A stretch of 64,000 nucleotides of DNA from an uncultured Lachnospiraceae bacterium (lineage in GTDB: Bacteria; Bacillota; Clostridia; Lachnospirales; Lachnospiraceae): contig CAJUJK010000002.1 of the NCBI GenBank assembly GCA_910586705.1, positions 1 to 64,000 on the forward strand. The letters are read 5' to 3'. This document shows positions 52,237 through 60,165 of this stretch, piece by piece. Positions within the stretch are counted from its first letter, which is position 1, and each line of letters opens with the position of its first letter. The notes beneath the pieces were generated by a model. The model did not search any database. It was given only the letters and a program-made list of their open reading frames with translations, and had not been told where the DNA came from. The position numbers and the translations under genes are program-made.

Positions 52237-53298
52237 TCACTGTTTTAGCTTATGGAAAATAATGCAGTTTGGCTGCTCCACCTTGATCTCCCTGCCGTTC
52301 ATAACAAGAAGCCCGTTCTTTAAGTCCACATTAAAGAATGTCATGGTGTCCGACTCATGGTTCAGGGAAACAAGATGCCTGTTATCCGGGAACAGATTCG
52401 CGTCCTTGGGATAATCCCCGCTGATGGGCAGGCACAAAATCTTGGACAGCATTCCCGTCTTCTGATCGACCTTGTAGATCGTCGCGCTGTTATCCCCGGC
52501 ATTGGAGCTTACCACATATTTAAAGTCCTCGGAAATATTGAGCGCGCTCGCCGCGGAACCGCCCGCGTGATAGTCATTCAGCGTGGAGATCGTCTGAATC
52601 TTTTCAAACTCCGGGATACCGTTTTTCTCCTCGTAAGTATAGACGTCGATGTAATTTTTCAGCTCGTGCACAATATAGAGAATATGTCCGTCCTGTGAAA
52701 ATTTTAAATGCCGGGGCGCAGACTCCTGCTCGCTGTGAATCATGTCGATGGGCTTTAACTTTCCCCTCTCGTGATCCACCCGGTATACGTTCACATGGTC
52801 AAGCCCCAGATCTGCGGCGCATAAGTAGTGGTTATCCCTCGTCATCTTCACGCAGTTCACATGGGGTCTGAAATTGCGCTCCGCAATACTGCCAAGCCCT
52901 TTGTGATAGACCTCGTCCGTGATCTCCCCGATCCCGCCGTCCTCCCTCAGTCGGAGCACTGTGATCTTACCGTCGTGATAGCCCCCCACAAAGAGGAGTT
53001 TATCCTCGTAATCCGTGGACAGATAACAGCCTCTCATGCCGTTGATCGATCCCTGATTGATCACTTCCAGATCACCGCCGGGTAGAATCTTATATGCCTC
53101 CACCCCGAAGTCCGTGATGGAATAAAGATATTTTTCGTTGTGGGAAATGGTAATGTACGAAGAATTCGTGATCTCCACCTGATTCTTCTCCGTCATCCTG
53201 CCGTTTTGCATATCCACATCATAAATCTTGATGCCGTAGTTATCTTCCTTTGCCGTCGTGTAAGTAGACACATACGCCACATATTTATCCTGATTCAT
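52237..53298 (-). CDS. Lactonase-family seven-bladed propeller protein
   Basis: 353 residues. Repeating beta-propeller blades and landmarks of the YkgB/6-phosphogluconolactonase-type family: AYVSTYTTAKEDNYGIKIYD, PRHLKFSQDGHILYIVHELK, NAGDNSATIYKVDQKTG and SLNHESDTMTFF. Such proteins hydrolyse sugar lactones, but some are only structural relatives. No signal peptide. Its stop lies about 40 bases before the stem-loop of spoIVA, for which this gene is the read-through source. Confidence 0.85.
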   Translation of the reverse strand: MNQDKYVAYVSTYTTAKEDNYGIKIYDVDMQNGRMTEKNQVEITNSSYITISHNEKYLYSITDFGVEAYKILPGGDLEVINQGSINGMRGCYLSTDYEDKLLFVGGYHDGKITVLRLREDGGIGEITDEVYHKGLGSIAERNFRPHVNCVKMTRDNHYLCAADLGLDHVNVYRVDHERGKLKPIDMIHSEQESAPRHLKFSQDGHILYIVHELKNYIDVYTYEEKNGIPEFEKIQTISTLNDYHAGGSAASALNISEDFKYVVSSNAGDNSATIYKVDQKTGMLSKILCLPISGDYPKDANLFPDNRHLVSLNHESDTMTFFNVDLKNGLLVMNGREIKVEQPNCIIFHKLKQ

Positions 53299-53447
53299 CC
53301 TGTTCCTCCATATTCGGGTACCTTCTTCTCTTCGTCCGGCACCCTTGTCTTAAGCAGAATTTTATCATAAATTCCAAGACTTGTTAATCCTTTTCTTTCG
53401 ATTCTTCCCTTTTTTAAAAAACAGGTCTCACTTTTTATATTTCCCCA

Positions 53448-53475
53448 TTGACATACACAGGCAATCTAGTATAAT
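53448..53475 (+). promoter_or_regulatory. Sigma-A promoter of the polyamine operon
   Basis: TTGACA at 53448-53453 and TATAAT at 53470-53475 are both perfect consensus, spacer 16. The start site is near 53482, directly before the palindromes at 53490. Confidence 0.85.
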
Positions 53476-53489
53476 GGATTTCAATGTAT

Positions 53490-53516
53490 GTTTAGTTTTA
53501 GTAAACTTTTAGTTTA
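53490..53516 (+). promoter_or_regulatory. Overlapping palindromes, candidate operator of the polyamine regulator
   Basis: GTTTAGTTTTAGTAAAC (53490-53506) and TAAACTTTTAGTTTA (53502-53516) are two palindromes sharing TAAAC, just after the transcription start. The first gene of the operon encodes an XRE-cupin regulator, so binding here would give self-repression relieved by polyamines or the reverse. Confidence 0.6.
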
Positions 53517-53548
53517 TTTTTACTGAATAATGTGATATGGGGGACATC

Positions 53549-54109
53549 ATGGACAACACTTCCGCCCGGATGGATCTGGGCAATAAAATTAAAGAACTGC
53601 GGAACAAAAAGGGGCTGACGCAGGAAGAACTTGCGGACCGCTGCGAACTGTCAAAAGGCTTTATCAGCCAGCTGGAGAACGATCTGACTTCGCCCTCCAT
53701 TGCCACGCTGATAGATATTTTACAGTGTCTCGGCACCAGTCTGAAAGACTTTTTTAACGACGCGGGGGACGAACAGATCGTCTTTGGCAAGAATGATTTC
53801 TTTGAGAAGATCGACACGGAACTGCACAACAAAATAGAATGGATCATCCCCAACGCCCAGAAAAATAAGATGGAACCGATCCGCGTCACGCTGGAAAAGG
53901 ACGGCTCCACCTATCCCGACCTGCCCCATGAGGGCGAGGAATTTGGCTACGTGCTCTCCGGCTCCGTCACCATCATCGTCGGAAACCGCAGCATCAAGGC
54001 ATCAAAGGGGGATGCCTTCTACTTCACGCCGGATTCGGAACACTACATAAAGGCAAACGGAAAGAGCGGCGCTGTCTTTTTATGGATCAGCACCCCGCCA
54101 AACTTTTAA
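53549..54109 (+). CDS. XRE-cupin regulator of polyamine transport (PuuR-like)
   Basis: 186 residues from the ATG at 53549 (GGGGG upstream). N-terminal XRE domain (about 8-65; GLTQEELADRCELSKGFISQ, LENDLTSPSIATLIDIL) and C-terminal cupin (about 110-180; GEEFGYVLSGSVTIIVG, KGDAFYFTPDSEHYIKA). The same plan is found in PuuR, which responds to putrescine. It heads the potABCD operon, so it probably adjusts polyamine uptake. Confidence 0.92.
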   Translation: MDNTSARMDLGNKIKELRNKKGLTQEELADRCELSKGFISQLENDLTSPSIATLIDILQCLGTSLKDFFNDAGDEQIVFGKNDFFEKIDTELHNKIEWIIPNAQKNKMEPIRVTLEKDGSTYPDLPHEGEEFGYVLSGSVTIIVGNRSIKASKGDAFYFTPDSEHYIKANGKSGAVFLWISTPPNF

Positions 54110-54111
54110 CA

Positions 54112-54152
54112 AATCGAGCAAAGCTCGATTGCGAGATCCGCTCCGCGGACTC
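54112..54152 (+). other. Two hairpins between the regulator and potA
   Basis: AATCGAGC (54112-54119) pairs with GCTCGATT (54123-54130) around AAA, and a second stem uses GAG.TCCGC with GCGGA.CTC near 54133-54152. The first starts 2 bases after the regulator stop. They may stabilise or attenuate the transcript so that regulator and transporter are made in different amounts. Confidence 0.5.
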
Positions 54153-54195
54153 GGAAATTGGTTTACATAAGAAAACAATTGGAGGGCTCACTCCC

Positions 54196-55269
54196 ATGAA
54201 CAAAGAACTAATTCAACTGATTGATATATCGAAATCCTTTGACGGACAGATGGTTCTGGACGAACTGAATTTAAACATACATGAGAACGAGTTTGTCACG
54301 CTGCTCGGCCCCAGCGGCTGCGGCAAAACGACGACGCTCCGTATTCTCGGCGGTTTCACCAGCCCCGACAAGGGAAGGGTTGTTTTTGACGGACGGGACA
54401 TCACTCAGATTCCGCCAAACAAAAGACCTCTTAATACCGTTTTCCAGAAATACGCGCTCTTCACCCATATGACCATCGCGGAGAATATTGCTTTTGGTCT
54501 GAAGATAAAGAAGAAATCAAAGAGCTACATAGACGATAAAATCCGCTACGCGCTGAAACTGGTCAATCTGGACGGCTACGAAAACCGTATGCCCGACTCT
54601 TTGAGCGGCGGCCAGCAGCAGCGGATCGCCATCGCCCGCGCCATCGTCAACGAGCCGGAGGTGCTTCTTTTAGACGAACCGCTGGGCGCCCTCGACTTAA
54701 AACTGCGGCAGGAAATGCAGTACGAGCTGATCCGCATGAAAAATGAGCTTGGCATCACCTTCGTGTACGTCACCCACGATCAGGAGGAGGCGCTCACCAT
54801 GTCCGACACCATCGTGGTGATGAATCAGGGCTATATCCAGCAGATCGGAAGCCCGGAGTCCATCTACAACGAGCCGGAAAACGCGTTCGTGGCGGATTTC
54901 ATCGGGGACAGCAATATCATTCCCGCCACCATGATCGAGGATAAGCTGGTGAGCATCCTTGGCACCCGCTTTGCCTGCGTGGATACGGGCTTCGGAACCA
55001 ACCGCCCTGTGGACGTGGTGATCCGCCCGGAGGACGTGATTCTGGTGGAGCCTGCGGAGGGGACGATTCAGGGTGTTGTAAGCCATCTGATCTTTAAGGG
55101 CGTCCACTATGAAATGGAGGTGCAGGCGTGCGGCTTTGAGTGGCTGGTACACTCCACCACCCTGTTCCCTGTCGGCAAAGAAGTGGGCATCCGGGTGGAT
55201 CCTTTTAATATCCAGATTATGAACAAACCGGAATCTGAAGACGAGGAGGCGGTAATCATTGACATCTAA
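54196..55269 (+). CDS. potA: Spermidine/putrescine ABC transporter ATPase
   Basis: 357 residues from the ATG at 54196 (GGAGG at 54181). An in-frame start at 54082 lies in the regulator gene and is rejected. Walker A GPSGCGKTT, signature LSGGQQQRIAIARAI, Walker B LLLDEPLGALDLK, switch His in VYVTHDQEEALTMS. The C-terminal OB-like TOBE domain (about 275-350) is present. Family PotA energises polyamine import. The potB start overlaps its end by 11 bases. Confidence 0.95.
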   Translation: MNKELIQLIDISKSFDGQMVLDELNLNIHENEFVTLLGPSGCGKTTTLRILGGFTSPDKGRVVFDGRDITQIPPNKRPLNTVFQKYALFTHMTIAENIAFGLKIKKKSKSYIDDKIRYALKLVNLDGYENRMPDSLSGGQQQRIAIARAIVNEPEVLLLDEPLGALDLKLRQEMQYELIRMKNELGITFVYVTHDQEEALTMSDTIVVMNQGYIQQIGSPESIYNEPENAFVADFIGDSNIIPATMIEDKLVSILGTRFACVDTGFGTNRPVDVVIRPEDVILVEPAEGTIQGVVSHLIFKGVHYEMEVQACGFEWLVHSTTLFPVGKEVGIRVDPFNIQIMNKPESEDEEAVIIDI

Positions 55270-56077
55270 AAACAAATGGCTTTCCACACCATACATTGTC
55301 TGGTCCGTGGTATTTATCATCGTCCCCCTCGGCATGATCCTCTACTACGGGCTGACTGACACGACGGGCGCTTTTACCCTCGACAATATCACGGCGATTG
55401 CCTCTGCCGGACACGCAAAGGCGCTGCGGGTATCGCTTCTGCTCTCTCTCGTGAGCACGCTGGTCTGCTTTCTGCTCGCCTATCCGCTGGCAATGATTCT
55501 CGCAAGAGTGCAGGTAAAGCGGCACAACTTTATTATACTGATCTTTATCCTGCCCATGTGGATGAATTTTCTGCTGCGCACCCTTGCGTGGCAGACCCTG
55601 CTGGAGAAAAACGGGGTCATCAACCATGTGCTCTCCTTTTTGCATCTTCCGGCTTTAAAGATCATCAACACGCCCGCGGCAATCATTCTCGGCATGGTAT
55701 ACAATTTCCTGCCCTTTATGGTACTGCCCTTATATAACGCGCTGGCAAAGATTGATATCAATGTGATAAACGCTGCCCACGATCTGGGCGCAAACAACCT
55801 ATATACCTTCGTCCGCATCATTCTGCCCCTCTCCATTCCGGGCATTATCAGCGGCATCACCATGGTATTTATTCCGGCGCTGACCACCTTTGTCATCAGC
55901 GCGCTGCTTGGCGGCGGAAAACTGCTCCTGATCGGCGACGTCATCGAGCAGGAATTTACCCGCACGTCCAACTGGCACCTTGGCAGCGGTCTGTCCATGG
56001 TACTGATGATATTTATTCTGATCAACATGGTTTTATCCGCTGTTTTTGATAAAGACGGGGAGGGCTCCATGCTATGA
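55259..56077 (+). CDS. potB: Spermidine/putrescine ABC transporter permease PotB
   Basis: 272 residues from a TTG at 55259, preceded by GAGGAGG about 10 bases upstream; TTG start and overlap with potA suggest translational coupling. Six membrane helices and the coupling loop INAAHDLGANNLYTFVRII followed by PLSIPGIISG are typical. NFLLRTLAWQTLLEKNGVIN is conserved in PotB. Confidence 0.94.
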   Translation: MTSKNKWLSTPYIVWSVVFIIVPLGMILYYGLTDTTGAFTLDNITAIASAGHAKALRVSLLLSLVSTLVCFLLAYPLAMILARVQVKRHNFIILIFILPMWMNFLLRTLAWQTLLEKNGVINHVLSFLHLPALKIINTPAAIILGMVYNFLPFMVLPLYNALAKIDINVINAAHDLGANNLYTFVRIILPLSIPGIISGITMVFIPALTTFVISALLGGGKLLLIGDVIEQEFTRTSNWHLGSGLSMVLMIFILINMVLSAVFDKDGEGSML

Positions 56078-56850
56078 AAACCATTGCAAAGAGAATCTAC
56101 ATAGCGCTGATTATTCTTTTTCTGTACGCTCCCATCGGCATCCTTATGGTGCTCTCCTTTAACGAGAGCAAAACCCGTGCGAAATGGGGCGGCTTTACCT
56201 TTAAATGGTATATTGAACTTTTTCAGAATGAGGAAATTCTGCGTGCTTTGTTTAACACCCTGCTCATTGCGCTTGTCTCTTCCCTGATTGCCACGGTGAT
56301 CGGAACGGTGGCATGTATCGCCATGACCGGCATGAAGCGCAGGGCGAAATCCATCCTTATGGGAATCACAAATATTCCCATGCTGAACGCGGATATTGTC
56401 ACCGGCATTTCCCTGATGCTGCTCTATATCAGTCTGGGGATACGGTTTGGAATGGGAACGATCCTGCTGTCCCACATTACCTTTAACATCCCCTACGTGA
56501 TCCTGAGCGTGATGCCGCGCATGAGACAGTTGAACGTAAGCACCTATGAGGCGGCGCTTGATCTGGGTTCCTCCCCCGTGTATGCTTTTTTCAAGGTGGT
56601 GTTTCCCGATCTGCTGCCGGGTATCCTCTCCGGATTTCTGATGGCGTTTACGATGTCCCTTGACGATTTCATCATCACCCACTTTACCAAAGGCGTCGGC
56701 GTGGACACGCTTTCCACAAAGATTTATACCGAGATCAAAAAGGGGATCAAACCCGAGATGTACGCGCTTTCCACACTGATCTTTGTGACGGTCCTCACGC
56801 TGCTTGTTTTGATTAATCTTTCACCGGCAGACAAAAAGAAGGCTGAATAG
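56074..56850 (+). CDS. potC: Spermidine/putrescine ABC transporter permease PotC
   Basis: 258 residues, six membrane helices. YEAALDLGSSPVYAFFKVVF with PDLLPGILSGFLMAFTMSLD is the permease coupling region. It overlaps potB by 4 bases (ATGA). It forms the channel with PotB. Confidence 0.95.
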   Translation: MKTIAKRIYIALIILFLYAPIGILMVLSFNESKTRAKWGGFTFKWYIELFQNEEILRALFNTLLIALVSSLIATVIGTVACIAMTGMKRRAKSILMGITNIPMLNADIVTGISLMLLYISLGIRFGMGTILLSHITFNIPYVILSVMPRMRQLNVSTYEAALDLGSSPVYAFFKVVFPDLLPGILSGFLMAFTMSLDDFIITHFTKGVGVDTLSTKIYTEIKKGIKPEMYALSTLIFVTVLTLLVLINLSPADKKKAE

Positions 56851-56873
56851 TTTCTATTATTATGGAGGCAGCT

Positions 56874-57950
56874 ATGAAAAAGCACCGAACGACTCATATC
56901 AGACAAACCATCGCCATATTGCTACTGCTTACATCCACCGCACTGTGCGGCTGCGCCTCCGACAAGGGCGTAAACGGGCAGGTCATTGTCTACAACTGGG
57001 GCGAATACATCGATCCCGAAACCATCCGCATGTTTGAGGAAGAGAGCGGCATCAAGGTAATCTACGATGAATTTGAGACCAACGAGAGCATGTACCCCAA
57101 GGTGGAATCCGGGGCTGTGGCTTACGATATCGCCTGCCCTTCCGACTATATGATCAGCCGCATGATCCAGAACGGGATGCTGTCGGAAATCGACTACGAT
57201 AAAATGCCCAACGCGAAAAAAAATATCGGTGCACAGTATTACGAGCAGTCCAGAGGCTTTGACCCGGAAAACAAGTACGCCATCCCCTACTGCTGGGGAA
57301 CCGTCGGCATTCTCTACAATAAGACCATGGTGGAGGAACCGATCACCCGGTGGGCGCAGCTCTGGGATGAAAAGTACGCGGACAATATCCTGATGCAGGA
57401 TTCGGTGCGTGACGCCTTCATGGTCGCCGAAAAGCTCAACGGTAATTCCATGAATACGCTGGATGCCGAAGAACTGGAGGCTGCAAAAAATCTTTTGATC
57501 AGACAGAAGCCTCTGGTGCAGGCGTACGTGGTGGATCAGGTGCGTGACAAGATGATCGGCGGGGAAGCCGCCATCGGCGTGATTTACTCCGGCGAGGCAA
57601 TTTACACCCAGAAAGAAAATCCCGATCTGGTGTATGTGATCCCGGAAGAAGGGACGAATGTCTGGATTGATTCGTGGGTGATTCTGAAGAACGCGCCCAA
57701 TAAGGAAAACGCGGAGAAATTTATCGACTTCATGTGCCGCGAAGATATCGCACTGATGAACTTTGAATATATCACCTACTCCACGCCGAACGTGGCGGCG
57801 AGGGAACTGATCGAGGAGGAGGATATCAGAAATTCCGAAATCGCCTTTCCCGACCTGTCACAGTATGACAATCTGGAAACCTACGTGTATCTCGGGGAAG
57901 ACGGGGATTATCTCTACAACGAATTATGGAAAGAGGTGAAGGCGTACTAG
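56874..57950 (+). CDS. potD: Spermidine/putrescine-binding lipoprotein PotD
   Basis: 358 residues from the ATG at 56874 (GGAGG 5 bases upstream; an ATG at 56862 is part of that site). Lipoprotein signal LLLTSTALCGCASDKG with Cys at about 26. Conserved PotD parts: VYNWGEYIDPETIRMFEEES, YDIACPSDYMISRMIQ, YAIPYCWGTVGILYNK and WIDSWVILKNAPNKENAEKF, with acidic and aromatic residues that hold the polyamine. Last gene of the operon; the gap to potC is 23 bases. Confidence 0.95.
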   Translation: MKKHRTTHIRQTIAILLLLTSTALCGCASDKGVNGQVIVYNWGEYIDPETIRMFEEESGIKVIYDEFETNESMYPKVESGAVAYDIACPSDYMISRMIQNGMLSEIDYDKMPNAKKNIGAQYYEQSRGFDPENKYAIPYCWGTVGILYNKTMVEEPITRWAQLWDEKYADNILMQDSVRDAFMVAEKLNGNSMNTLDAEELEAAKNLLIRQKPLVQAYVVDQVRDKMIGGEAAIGVIYSGEAIYTQKENPDLVYVIPEEGTNVWIDSWVILKNAPNKENAEKFIDFMCREDIALMNFEYITYSTPNVAARELIEEEDIRNSEIAFPDLSQYDNLETYVYLGEDGDYLYNELWKEVKAY

Positions 57951-57960
57951 CCTTCACCTC
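57933..57960 (+). terminator. Hairpin across the potD stop codon
   Basis: GAGGTGAAGGC (57933-57943) pairs exactly with GCCTTCACCTC (57950-57960) around GTACTA; the TAG stop is in the loop and the first base of the 3' arm. No T-run follows, so it may act as an mRNA 3' stabiliser or a Rho-independent terminator of low strength. Confidence 0.6.
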
Positions 57961-58009
57961 TCTATGATTCCGCCTCTGCTGCTGAGTTCTGGAAGTACTT
58001 CTCACACTT

Positions 58010-58504
58010 TTATAGCTTCTGAAACGCGCTGCTCATAGCCGCCGCCGTATCCTTATCACTCATAATAAAGAAAATCACATCTCCCCGGCTCTCAATCAGC
58101 ATGGTCTCCGCGCTGACACAGACCCACTTATCCAGATTGGCGTTGTCCTTCAATGCCTGTTTCGCACTCTCCACGTCCGCCTCGTCCACACGCAGCAACA
58201 CGCACTGGTAAGCCATGGACGACATCATCGGCATGGACACCACGCCCTCCGTGTAAGTAATCTGGTCTGTTCCCAGAATCGACACTTCCAGATCATCCGT
58301 CAGCTCTATGGTCTCGTAGCTGTCCAGATTATCCTTAAAATCCTGCACCAGATCCGCATTCGCATAGAGGGACGCCATCATATCCTGCAAAGATCCTTCC
58401 AGCTTTTCCGAACCCCCATTCTGCCCCCCGCAGGCGCTGCAAAAAAGCCCGGTAAGTATCATCAAAAGTCCTGTGACAAACATCGTTTTCTTTCTGCTCT
58501 TCAT
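58010..58504 (-). CDS. Lipoprotein, DUF4358-like
   Basis: 164 residues. Signal GLLMILTGLFCSACGG suggests lipid attachment at about Cys25. The mature part (about 30-164) with ELTDDLEVSILGTDQITYTE, SSMAYQCVLLRVDEADVESA and VIFFIMSDKDTAAAM resembles the DUF4358 family of Firmicutes surface proteins of unknown role. It points against the pot operon and converges with it. Confidence 0.72.
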   Translation of the reverse strand: MKSRKKTMFVTGLLMILTGLFCSACGGQNGGSEKLEGSLQDMMASLYANADLVQDFKDNLDSYETIELTDDLEVSILGTDQITYTEGVVSMPMMSSMAYQCVLLRVDEADVESAKQALKDNANLDKWVCVSAETMLIESRGDVIFFIMSDKDTAAAMSSAFQKL

Positions 58505-58606
58505 GCTTCGTTTCCTCTCTCTTTTTTCCTTCCTCTTTATTCGCCGGACCGCTGTCGCCGATCCTTTTTATTTTCCCACCTTCTGACAGGATTATCCGCC
58601 CATCCA

Positions 58607-59200
58607 TCAGCTCCCCTTTTTGTCCGAGAGAAGGGGTTTGATCGTCTTATAAATCTTACTGGACTTCTTATTGTCCGCGCTCGGATATTTCTTCATCAGC
58701 GCATTCATAATACCCTGCTTTGTCTTATACTGCTGGACAATCTTTAAAACCACGTCCACGCTTACATCTTTCTCCTCGTTGAGAATATCCTGCAGCTTTT
58801 CAGACAATTTTTCCTGCAGTTCCTGCGTATCGTGGTCGTGGCTGCGCCCTGTGATGTCGGCGATCAGCGTCACCGAGACATTTCTGCTCTTCCAATAGCC
58901 GCTCAGGATCTCAAATCCTTTGTCTTTGCTTACAATATAGTATGCGTCAGCCGACTGGTTCGCAATCAGATAGCCGAGCTGTGTGGCAAGCTGGAAATCC
59001 AGTGCGTTTTTGCTCCCTACATCCACCTTGCAGAAATCAATTTCCGCCTTGGATTCCATAATCCGCCTGTGCTGGTCAAAGGTAATGCTGTCCGCATTCT
59101 TGCTGTAAAAAATGCACACCTTGTCCCCTTCCTCCAGCTTGTGTATGCCGTCCAGACCATCCTTTTTTACATTTTCAAAATCAACTAAATAATAACTCAT
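58607..59200 (-). CDS. PIN/NYN-like ribonuclease domain protein
   Basis: 197 residues. The N-terminal domain has the acidic pattern of PIN/NYN nucleases: YYLVDFENVKKDGLDG (Asp7, Glu9), KNALDFQLATQLGYLI and YYIVSKDKGFEIL, giving four conserved acids for metal binding. The C-terminal 80 residues are helical and basic (KIVQQYKTKQGIMNALMKKY). It is probably an RNA nuclease; the target is unknown. Its stop is about 100 bases upstream of the lipoprotein start. Confidence 0.78.
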   Translation of the reverse strand: MSYYLVDFENVKKDGLDGIHKLEEGDKVCIFYSKNADSITFDQHRRIMESKAEIDFCKVDVGSKNALDFQLATQLGYLIANQSADAYYIVSKDKGFEILSGYWKSRNVSVTLIADITGRSHDHDTQELQEKLSEKLQDILNEEKDVSVDVVLKIVQQYKTKQGIMNALMKKYPSADNKKSSKIYKTIKPLLSDKKGS

Positions 59201-59221
59201 CCTTTTCCTTTCCGTATCTTT

Positions 59222-60082
59222 TTATACCGGCGCCGCCTCACCCAGCTTTTCCTTGAAGAAACCAATGATCCGCTGCCAGAGCTCCCTCTGGAAAAATGGC
59301 ATGTCCGCATGATCCGCCCCTTCCAGAACGAGGAGTTTTACATCCGCACCGGCAGCTTCCAGCTTGTCATGCAGAATCTCACCCTGCGCAAAGGGAACGG
59401 TGTGGTCGTTGTCCCCGTGTATGATGAGAAACGGCGGCGCATCCTTCGTCACATAGGAAACCGGGCAGATTTTCAATGCCTCTTCCTTATGCAGCGCCAC
59501 GTTTTTTCCAAGCAGCAAAGATTCCATGGATGCTGCCGCCTCCACCGGCGAAGGGTAGGGAAACGCCGTCACATCCGTGGGCGGATACCATGGACACGCC
59601 GCCTGCACCTTGCTGGAATACTCAGTAAACGCACCGACGTCATAGGTTTTGTCATCCACCAGTGCAGCCATTGCCGCCAGATAGCCGCCAGCCGACTCTC
59701 CCATCACGCCGAACCGCTCCGTGTCAATATGATAGCGCTCGCGTAACGCCCGCAGATAACGGATGCCCGCCTTTACATCTGTAAGCTGGTCCGGGAAATT
59801 CGCCTCGTTGGACGTGCGGTATTCCACACTCGCCACCACGAAACCGCTTCTCGCAAGCTCTGACAGATACGCCAGATGGGCGGAGCGGTCCATACGCAGC
59901 CACGCGCCGCCGCAGATCCATACCACGCAGGGATAGTTCTTTGACGCATCCTCCGGGTAAATAATATCCATTTTCAAATCCCTTCTCGTATGCCCGAACC
60001 ACGCGTCCACCTGCGCAAACGTCACCCCCGACACAACCGAGTACTGCGGCGCCGTCACTTCTATTTTCATTTTTTCTCTCAT
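59222..60082 (-). CDS. Alpha/beta hydrolase, carboxylesterase type
   Basis: 286 residues (an ATG at 60070 is possible). HGG-like motif has become VVWICGGAWLRMDR; nucleophile in VMGESAGGYLAAM, acid in IIHGDNDHTVPFAQ and His in LEGADHADMPFF. This is the BD-FAE/Est type of esterase, often active on acetylated or feruloylated sugars. No signal peptide. Single gene followed 21 bases later by the PIN-like gene. Confidence 0.88.
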   Translation of the reverse strand: MREKMKIEVTAPQYSVVSGVTFAQVDAWFGHTRRDLKMDIIYPEDASKNYPCVVWICGGAWLRMDRSAHLAYLSELARSGFVVASVEYRTSNEANFPDQLTDVKAGIRYLRALRERYHIDTERFGVMGESAGGYLAAMAALVDDKTYDVGAFTEYSSKVQAACPWYPPTDVTAFPYPSPVEAAASMESLLLGKNVALHKEEALKICPVSYVTKDAPPFLIIHGDNDHTVPFAQGEILHDKLEAAGADVKLLVLEGADHADMPFFQRELWQRIIGFFKEKLGEAAPV

Positions 60083-60120
60083 AACAGTGATTCCTTCTTT
60101 CTCTCTTTATTCATTTCACA

Positions 60121-60165
60121 CGGAGAATGCCGTTTTTTAGGCATTCTCTCGAGTGAGAAGTAATT
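60121..60165 (-). repeat. Dispersed hairpin repeat, copy 2
   Basis: GGAGAATGCC (60122-60131) pairs with GGCATTCTC (60140-60148) around GTTTTTTA, with outer TTCAC/GTGAG symmetry. It matches copy 1 at 39338-39381 over about 44 bases, and like it lies directly downstream of a minus-strand gene, here the 7TM hybrid kinase. Confidence 0.7.

Noticed and set aside
54082..54195. N-terminal extension of potA
   Set aside because: It would start within the regulator gene and include the two hairpins; the ATG at 54196 has a GGAGG site and begins like other PotA proteins.
55480..56682. 400-codon open frame on the minus strand opposite potB-potC
   Set aside because: It is a mirror of the well-supported permease genes, rich in His, Gln and Arg, lacks a ribosome site and has no recognisable domain.
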